A stretch of 12,272 nucleotides of DNA from UBA5336 sp038526245. GTDB lineage: Bacteria > Pseudomonadota > Alphaproteobacteria > Caulobacterales > Hyphomonadaceae. The stretch is taken from contig JBCBGZ010000083.1 of assembly GCA_038526245.1 (NCBI GenBank), positions 1-12,272 on the forward strand. The letters run 5' to 3'. The position numbers and the translations under genes are program-made. The notes beneath the pieces were generated by a model that did no database searches, had not been told where the DNA came from, and saw nothing but the letters and a program-made list of their open reading frames with translations. Each line of letters begins with the position of its first letter. Within the stretch, counting starts at the first letter, position 1. Positions 7,332-12,272 of the stretch are shown in pieces.

Positions 7332-8582
7332 TTAACGCGACTGGAAGAATTTGCCCTTTTCCACCCATCCAACGAGCGCAAGCGACACAAGGCCGAGCAC
7401 AACAAATCCAGTGATGAGGGGAATGACAGTGCCATCATATTCCCGCCCGATCAGCCATCCGATGAAGCTCGACACCGTTGTGGTGAAGAATCCGTATGCC
7501 GCGCTGGCTGTGCCCGCCACCTTGCCCTGGGACTCCATTGCCATGGCATTGAAGTTGGACCCGATCATCCCGAAACAGCCGAACATCAGCGCAAAGAGCG
7601 GGAAGAACACTGCGAAGACCGGCCCAATGAGAAACATCAGGGCCAGCAAGATCAACCCAAACGCGATGAACGCGATCAGGGCCGTTTGGCTCATGCGACG
7701 CATGCCAAATCGCTCAACCAGCCGCGAATTGGTGAAATTCGCTGCAGACAGCACGCCGGCGACCGCTGCAAACCACAACACAAATGAGTCCCCGAGGCCA
7801 AACACCTCCGTCATCACCTGTTCTGACGAACCGATGAACGCGAAGAGCGAGCCAAAGATCACACCAGACGCCAGCATATAGCCGCGAGTTACGGGGTCGC
7901 TGAACACGCTGGCATAATTGTGAACGGTCTGGGCCGGGTTGAATGGTCGGCGTCTGTCGTCCGGCAGTGTTTCGGGCAAACGAAGCCACGCCCAGACCAG
8001 CACAATGGCAGATGTGAGTGTGAGCACGCCAAACGTCCATTCCCAAGGCGCGATGAATAGAATGAGCTGTCCAATTGATGGCGCGAGGATTGGTACCACC
8101 ATGAATATCGTCATCACCAGGGACATGACCCGCGCCATGCCGCGTCCGGCAAAAATGTCTCTGACAATTGAAACCGCCACCACGCGGCATGCGGACGCGA
8201 AAACACCCTGACAAAAGCGCATCGCCAGCAGGATCCCGAAACTGGGCGCGAACATGCATGCCAGGCCGGTCAGCGCATAACCGATAAGACCGAGAAATAT
8301 GATCGCCCGGCGCCCATACCGGTCCGTCATGGGCCCCCAGACAAGTTGGGGTACACCGAAGCCCGCAATGTAGGCGTAGATCACCAATTGCTGGTCATTG
8401 GCGTTCGCCACGCCCAGGGCGTCAGCGATGTCGTCGAGAGCAGGCAGCATGACATCGATGGCCAGCGCGTTCAGCGCCATCAGGCTCGCAATCATCACAA
8501 CAAATTCGCCAGTGCCCATGTTCAGGCTCGACGGATCGGTTGCGATATCTGCACTTTTCTGGGGGGCAGCATTCTCTGCCAT
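7332..8582 (-). CDS. MFS transporter, Bcr/CflA (DHA1) type
   Basis: The 416-residue protein has about twelve hydrophobic segments. TM1 contains AIDVMLPALDDIA. The loop between helices 2 and 3 carries MFS motif A, GPMTDRYGRR (83-92), followed by RFCQG (122-126) and Arg141 in IVRDIFAG. These match the Bcr/CflA branch of proton-driven drug exporters in the inner membrane. A long cytoplasmic loop around 205-220 separates the two six-helix halves. Length is usual for the family. TTGGAGC lies just before the ATG. It sits between the Nudix gene (79-base gap) and the glycosylation genes, all on one strand. The substrate could be a drug or a metabolite, and nothing in the sequence decides this. Confidence 0.92.
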   Translation of the reverse strand: MAENAAPQKSADIATDPSSLNMGTGEFVVMIASLMALNALAIDVMLPALDDIADALGVANANDQQLVIYAYIAGFGVPQLVWGPMTDRYGRRAIIFLGLIGYALTGLACMFAPSFGILLAMRFCQGVFASACRVVAVSIVRDIFAGRGMARVMSLVMTIFMVVPILAPSIGQLILFIAPWEWTFGVLTLTSAIVLVWAWLRLPETLPDDRRRPFNPAQTVHNYASVFSDPVTRGYMLASGVIFGSLFAFIGSSEQVMTEVFGLGDSFVLWFAAVAGVLSAANFTNSRLVERFGMRRMSQTALIAFIAFGLILLALMFLIGPVFAVFFPLFALMFGCFGMIGSNFNAMAMESQGKVAGTASAAYGFFTTTVSSFIGWLIGREYDGTVIPLITGFVVLGLVSLALVGWVEKGKFFQSR

Positions 8583-8661
8583 GAAAGCTCCAAGTGGATA
8601 GACGGGCGCCTGCTTTGAACCTGCACGCGCCGGGCTGCAAGCTTTTTGGCACTGTCGCCGG

Positions 8662-9264
8662 CTAGGACGGGTTCAGAATAGCCAGGAGATCTTCAGGCAG
8701 ATCGCCCCGCCGAGCTTTCTCCGCCGTCGTCAACGCCATGACCATGGTGAGGCCATCGGTGATGTCCCCATTCAAGCAGCCTGAAACGAGGTCAGAGAAG
8801 GTCACGCGCCTGTGGCTAAGCACTTCGCTTGGTTCAGGCGCTGCGGGACCAGGCGTGAGGCCCCAGGCAAGAAAACAGGCCGCAACTTCATCGGTGACGG
8901 AATTGGACACATCGAAATCGATGAGCGGCGCCCAATTGTCGGCCTTGAAACCCGTTTCTTCGATCAGTTCGCGCTTGGCTGCCTCCAATGGCGGAACGTC
9001 TAGTGGACCGCCCCCTTCAGGCAGCTCCCAACTGAAGCGCCCAAGCGGAAATCGATGCTGCCCAACCAGAGGCACGGTCCCGTCTTCAAAAATGGGCAGG
9101 ACACCGACGGCGACATTCTTGAACCGCACGACGCCGTAAATGCCGTCGCTTCCGTCAGGGTGAACAACATCATTGTGCTCGAGTGTCACCCACGGATTGT
9201 CGTACCGCACTTCACAGCTGCGAATACGCCAGGGCCCATTTTGCTCGATGTCGTCCTGGGCCAT
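8662..9264 (-). CDS. Nudix hydrolase, ADP-ribose pyrophosphatase-like
   Basis: The 200-residue protein has a Nudix fold. It contains VGQHRFPLGRFSWELPEGG (67-85), typical of the ADP-ribose/nucleotide-sugar group, followed by the Nudix box ending EAAKRELIEETGF (94-106). Metal-binding REL.EE (98-103) is intact. The Glu usually found eight residues before that Arg is Val90, a position outside the catalytic core. It should hydrolyse a nucleoside diphosphate linked to another group, but the substrate cannot be fixed. GGAG lies eight bases before the ATG. It follows rpmB by 24 bases, so both are likely co-transcribed. No membrane or secretion signal is seen, which indicates a cytoplasmic enzyme. Confidence 0.92.
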   Translation of the reverse strand: MAQDDIEQNGPWRIRSCEVRYDNPWVTLEHNDVVHPDGSDGIYGVVRFKNVAVGVLPIFEDGTVPLVGQHRFPLGRFSWELPEGGGPLDVPPLEAAKRELIEETGFKADNWAPLIDFDVSNSVTDEVAACFLAWGLTPGPAAPEPSEVLSHRRVTFSDLVSGCLNGDITDGLTMVMALTTAEKARRGDLPEDLLAILNPS

Positions 9265-9288
9265 AACCGGTCTCCAGGCGAAGGCAGC

Positions 9289-9576
9289 TTAAGCCTCGGC
9301 GGCCTTTTTTTCGATGTCGCGCTTAATCTTCGCAACGCGGTCGGAAAGCTGTTCGTTCTTCGCTTTCGCAAGAAACGCATCCAGGCCGCCCAATTTGTCC
9401 ACGGTGCGCAGCGCTTTCGCAGCGATGCGGAGCTGGAAGGTGCGGTCAAGCGCTTCTGAATGCAGGGACACGCGCACCAGATTTGGTTCAAACCGGCGTT
9501 TGGTTTTCACCTGCGAGTGGCTGACATTGTTGCCAACCATCGGTTTTGTTCCGGTCAATTCGCATTGGCGCGACAT
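9289..9576 (-). CDS. rpmB: 50S ribosomal protein bL28
   Basis: The 95-residue basic protein begins MSRQCELTGTKPMVGNNVSH and continues with KTKRRFEPNL, the hallmark N-terminal region of bL28. It binds 23S rRNA in the large subunit. Length fits alphaproteobacterial L28, which is longer than the roughly 78 residues of E. coli. The C-terminal tail is rich in Lys/Glu/Ala. The usual partner rpmG does not follow. A Nudix gene starts 24 bases downstream instead. A promoter-like pair lies about 50-75 bases upstream of the ATG. A run of seven A near the 3' end encodes the Lys pair before AAEA. Confidence 0.97.
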   Translation of the reverse strand: MSRQCELTGTKPMVGNNVSHSQVKTKRRFEPNLVRVSLHSEALDRTFQLRIAAKALRTVDKLGGLDAFLAKAKNEQLSDRVAKIKRDIEKKAAEA

Positions 9577-9784
9577 GGCGAGCCCCGTCTTTCAAACAGT
9601 GTGTATTTCCACGAAAGCGCGGTGTGTATGCCCGCGGCGCTTCGGCGTCAACCCAGTCCTCACAGGCAATTGAGGCATTAACCGTATGAATGAGGGCCAA
9701 AACAGGGCATATGCGTTCAGGTTGGATTGCACAGGCCCAGATTAAAAGGGCATCGAGTTACACAGCGACCCTAGGAGTCTGCCC
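9577..9784. other. divergent intergenic region between rpmB and the DUF3108 gene
   Basis: These 208 bases serve two divergent genes. The left part holds the rpmB promoter candidate and two copies of GTGTGTAT (9599-9606 and 9622-9629), 23 bases apart. The right part contains TTGGAT and TAAAAG spaced by about 15 bases before the DUF3108 gene, a weak promoter candidate, and AGGAG at 9773-9777. No small gene is convincing. Confidence 0.5.
9623..9651 (-). promoter_or_regulatory. probable sigma-70 promoter of rpmB
   Basis: On the minus strand TTGACG (plus 9646-9651) is followed after 17 bases by TACACA (plus 9623-9628). The -35 matches the housekeeping consensus at five of six positions. The -10 is weaker, at three of six. 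Transcription would begin near 9616, leaving a leader of about 40 bases before the rpmB ATG at 9576. It would drive rpmB and the Nudix gene and perhaps the genes beyond. Confidence 0.5.
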
Positions 9785-10669
9785 ATGAAACGCGCCTTGT
9801 TTGCAAGCGTTGCCTCCGCCATTCTTCTGGCCGCACCCGCGGTGACCGATACGGATGCCCCCCGCCCGGATACGCCTTTGTCGGCCATCCGAGACGGCCA
9901 GCCGATGAAGTTTACTTACGAACTTAAAGCAACGGCCTGGCTGTTCATTATTCCGGTCACCGGTAAGGCACGGTTTTCCACCGAGTTGCAGCCCGACACC
10001 TACCGCATCACGTCAGCGGTAAAGACGACGGGCCTTGCCGACGTCCTCGTTGACTACGATCTCGGCCTGTCTTCAACGGGCTATGTCCGCGAAGAAGGCC
10101 TCGACACCTACGCCTATGTTTCGCAAAATTCCGATGGCAAGAAGAACCGCCGCGTGGAACTCACCTGGGGTACAGGAGATGTTGCGGCGAATGTCACGCC
10201 GGCCTTCGGCGATCTGGGCGATCCTCCAGCGACGCCTGATCAGAAGATCGACGCTCTGGACCCGATTACTGCGCTGATAAATTTCGGTCTCGAACCGCGC
10301 GATGTCAATGCTGACCCCTGTGGCGGCCCGATCAAGATTTTCGATGGGCGACAGCTTTCCCATCTCCACCTCGAATATGCAGGCATGAAAAACGTGCGCT
10401 CCGATGCCTGGCGGGGCGAAGCAATCGAATGCCACATCACGCTGGAGAAGGTCGCTGGCTTCAAGGAACGTTCTGAACCGGGAGAAGACAATCTCGCAGG
10501 AATCGACGGTCCATTGCGCATGTGGCTTGCGCCACTTCCGAATGGCGCCACGGTCCCGGTGAGAATTGAAGCCGACACCGACGACATCGGAAAAGTGACG
10601 CTCCAGGCCAGCAAGCTGAGCTTTGATCCAATTATTACCGAGGAGGCCAGCGCCTCGCGAGGCGGCTGA
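9785..10669 (+). CDS. DUF3108-like secreted protein
   Basis: The 294-residue protein has a Sec signal peptide: Lys2 Arg3, a hydrophobic core to about residue 16, and a likely cleavage site after APA (17-19). The mature part fits DUF3108, a proteobacterial periplasmic beta-rich family of unknown function. FTYELKATAWLFIIPVTGKA (43-62) is the N-terminal domain signature, followed by KTTGLADVLVDYDL and a C-terminal region with FDGRQLSHLHL and WLAPLPNG. No lipobox or membrane anchor is present. AGGAG lies seven bases before the ATG. It sits divergently from rpmB and 65 bases before the SUV3-like helicase on the same strand. I infer a cell-envelope role only from export. Confidence 0.85.
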   Translation: MKRALFASVASAILLAAPAVTDTDAPRPDTPLSAIRDGQPMKFTYELKATAWLFIIPVTGKARFSTELQPDTYRITSAVKTTGLADVLVDYDLGLSSTGYVREEGLDTYAYVSQNSDGKKNRRVELTWGTGDVAANVTPAFGDLGDPPATPDQKIDALDPITALINFGLEPRDVNADPCGGPIKIFDGRQLSHLHLEYAGMKNVRSDAWRGEAIECHITLEKVAGFKERSEPGEDNLAGIDGPLRMWLAPLPNGATVPVRIEADTDDIGKVTLQASKLSFDPIITEEASASRGG

Positions 10670-10677
10670 TCACATCT

Positions 10678-10710
10678 CGCCAGCGTCAACACAAAGAGTG
10701 GACGCTGGCG
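10678..10710 (+). terminator. ten-base-pair hairpin between the DUF3108 gene and the helicase gene
   Basis: CGCCAGCGTC (10678-10687) and GACGCTGGCG (10701-10710) are perfect inverted repeats around a 13-base loop. The hairpin begins nine bases after the DUF3108 stop and ends 24 bases before the helicase start. There is no T run on either side, so it is not a classic intrinsic terminator. It may be a 3' stability hairpin, a weak terminator or a regulatory site. Confidence 0.45.
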
Positions 10711-10734
10711 CATCCGCGGTGTTAGCCCGCCCCA

Positions 10735-12272
10735 ATGTCGACTCTCAAAGCCGTTCTCGGCCCAACGAACACGGGCAAGACCCACTACGCCCTTGAACGC
10801 ATGATGGGCCATGCCACAGGCATGATCGGCCTGCCCCTTCGCCTGCTCGCACGCGAGGTTTATGACCGCGTGGTTGCCGCAAAAGGGGAAGCGAGCTGCG
10901 CCTTGATCACAGGCGAGGAGCGCATCCAGCCGAAAACGGCGCGCTATTTCGTCTGCACAGTCGAGTCGATGCCGGTGCAACAACAATCGGTCGACTTTCT
11001 GGCCATTGACGAAATCCAGCTCGCCGAGGATCGCGACCGGGGTCACATATTCACAGACCGCATCCTGAATGCGCGCGGGCGTTCTGAAACGCTGTTGCTG
11101 GGGTCTGATACGATGCGGCCCATTCTGCGCGCGCTGGACCTGCATGTGGAAACCGACGTCCGGGAGCGGTTCTCCGATCTTGGATACGGCGGCAAGGTCA
11201 AAGTGACAAAGCTGCCAAAGCGGACAGCCATTGTCGCCTTTTCAGCCGATGAGGTTTACGCCATCGCAGAACTCCTGCGCCGGAAAAAAGGCGGAGCAGC
11301 CGTGGTGATGGGCGCCTTGAGCCCGCGCACGCGCAACGCCCAGGTGGAGCTCTACCAGACCGGTGAAGTCGACTACCTCGTCGCGACTGATGCGATTGGT
11401 ATGGGGCTGAACCTGGATGTCGATGTGGTGGCGTTCGCCGGACGCACTAAATTCGATGGCCGTCGCCACCGCGCACTTTCAGCGGCCGAATGCGGACAGA
11501 TTGCCGGGCGCGCCGGCCGCTTTCGCAGCGAAGGCACTTTCGTCGAAACTGCCGATTGTCCGGAGTTTGATGATGAGATGGTCCACGCCATCACCAACCA
11601 CACCTTCGATCCGGTCGACGAACTCCAGTGGCGCAACTCTGATCTGGACTTCCGCTCGATCAAGACACTGATCGCCAGCCTTGCGCGGCCCTCGGGCCGG
11701 TCTGAACTGCGCCAGAATCCCGATGCGCTGGACGAGTGGGTCCTGCGCCGAATGGCTGAAGACGAGATGATCGGACCGGATGTGCGCGGCGAGCGCAAGA
11801 TCCGCCGCCTCTGGGACCTCGCCCGACTGCCAGATTTTAGAAGAGCCGGGCGTGATGGCCATGGTCGCCTGGTTCTCGGCCTTGCAGAAACCCTTGCAGA
11901 TCCAGATGCGCGCCTGGGCGATGCTGCAATGGAAAAACGTATGGAGGCATTGTCCCAGGCGCGAGGCGACATTGCCAGCCTGCAACAACGCCTGGCGGCC
12001 ATTCGCACCTGGACCTACGCGGCTCATCGCGAAGACTGGCTTGAAAATCCCGCCCGCTGGCGCGAAAAAACGCGGCAAGTTGAAGATGCGCTGTCAGATG
12101 CGCTCCACGCCGCTTTGACGGCCAGGTTCGTAGATAAGCGCACAACCGCGCTGCTGGCTGGCATGCAGAAGGATGATGCCCTCGTGAGTGAAATCGATTC
12201 CGCAGGCGAGATCTCGGTTGAAGGTCATGTGGTGGGGCGCTTGAACGGCCTGACCTTCGAGCCAGCCACGAG
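10735..12272 (+). CDS. SUV3-like DExH RNA helicase, 3' end outside the window
   Basis: An open frame of 512 codons runs off the right edge with no stop. It resembles mitochondrial SUV3 RNA helicase and its alphaproteobacterial relatives. Motif I is GPTNTGKTHYA (9-19), motif II is DEIQ (92-95), motif III-like is LLLGSDT (121-127), motif V is ATDAIGMGLN (217-226), and motif VI is QIAGRAGR (255-262). The segment around RRLWDLARLPDFRR is a family-typical C-terminal marker. It should unwind RNA with ATP, probably in RNA turnover. ATG at 10735 is fixed because an in-frame TAG lies at 10723-10725 and the Walker A motif begins eight residues in. No clear ribosome binding sequence precedes it. Relatives are often longer than 900 residues, so nearly half may be missing here. 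Confidence 0.93.
   Translation, partial: MSTLKAVLGPTNTGKTHYALERMMGHATGMIGLPLRLLAREVYDRVVAAKGEASCALITGEERIQPKTARYFVCTVESMPVQQQSVDFLAIDEIQLAEDRDRGHIFTDRILNARGRSETLLLGSDTMRPILRALDLHVETDVRERFSDLGYGGKVKVTKLPKRTAIVAFSADEVYAIAELLRRKKGGAAVVMGALSPRTRNAQVELYQTGEVDYLVATDAIGMGLNLDVDVVAFAGRTKFDGRRHRALSAAECGQIAGRAGRFRSEGTFVETADCPEFDDEMVHAITNHTFDPVDELQWRNSDLDFRSIKTLIASLARPSGRSELRQNPDALDEWVLRRMAEDEMIGPDVRGERKIRRLWDLARLPDFRRAGRDGHGRLVLGLAETLADPDARLGDAAMEKRMEALSQARGDIASLQQRLAAIRTWTYAAHREDWLENPARWREKTRQVEDALSDALHAALTARFVDKRTTALLAGMQKDDALVSEIDSAGEISVEGHVVGRLNGLTFEPAT

Noticed and set aside
10240..11145. Minus-strand open frame of 301 codons opposite the end of the DUF3108 gene and the start of the helicase gene
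   Set aside because: It covers two convincing plus-strand genes and the gap between them and shows no family motif. It is a shadow frame.

Overview
The window is a gene-dense, GC-rich bacterial segment. It most likely comes from the chromosome of an alphaproteobacterium, possibly of the Caulobacter/Hyphomonas/Maricaulis type. The evidence is the block rpmB (bL28), a DUF3108-like secreted protein and a SUV3-like RNA helicase, the short bL28, and GC-rich codon use. The genus is inference. I see no prophage, insertion sequence, CRISPR array or plasmid function.

Layout. Bases 1-270 carry two convergent tRNA genes, tRNA-Ala(GGC) on + and tRNA-Arg(CCG) on -, both with encoded CCA. At 400-1401 (+) is a TraB/GumN-family lipoprotein. 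It converges with a long run of minus-strand genes that fills 1398-9576, and the two facing stop codons share one CTAG palindrome. In transcription order the minus-strand run is rpmB, a Nudix hydrolase, a Bcr/CflA-type MFS exporter, a GT39/ArnT-like membrane glycosyltransferase, a DPM1-like family 2 glycosyltransferase, a small GDPD-like protein, a two-part protein (GT-C membrane glycosyltransferase fused to a phosphoribulokinase/uridine-kinase-like domain), and a HAD phosphatase. A divergent intergenic region of 208 bases (9577-9784) separates this run from DUF3108 and the helicase on +. The helicase runs off the right edge.

The most interesting part is the five-gene block 1398-7249. Its junctions are 13 bases, 6 bases, and two 4-base ATGA overlaps, so it is very probably one transcription unit with coupled translation. 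The expected roles fit a polyprenyl-phosphate-sugar pathway. The soluble GT2 would load a sugar on a polyprenyl phosphate in the cytoplasm, and the GT39 and GT-C enzymes would use it on the periplasmic side. The added kinase domain, HAD phosphatase and phosphodiesterase-like protein suggest a phosphorylated or phosphodiester-linked intermediate or product. The pathway and substrate are inference. The fusion of a GT-C membrane domain to a P-loop kinase in one chain is read directly from the continuous frame and is, to my knowledge, unusual.

The rest is mostly housekeeping: tRNAs, bL28, Nudix and helicase, with cell-envelope proteins (TraB lipoprotein, DUF3108) and a drug/metabolite exporter.
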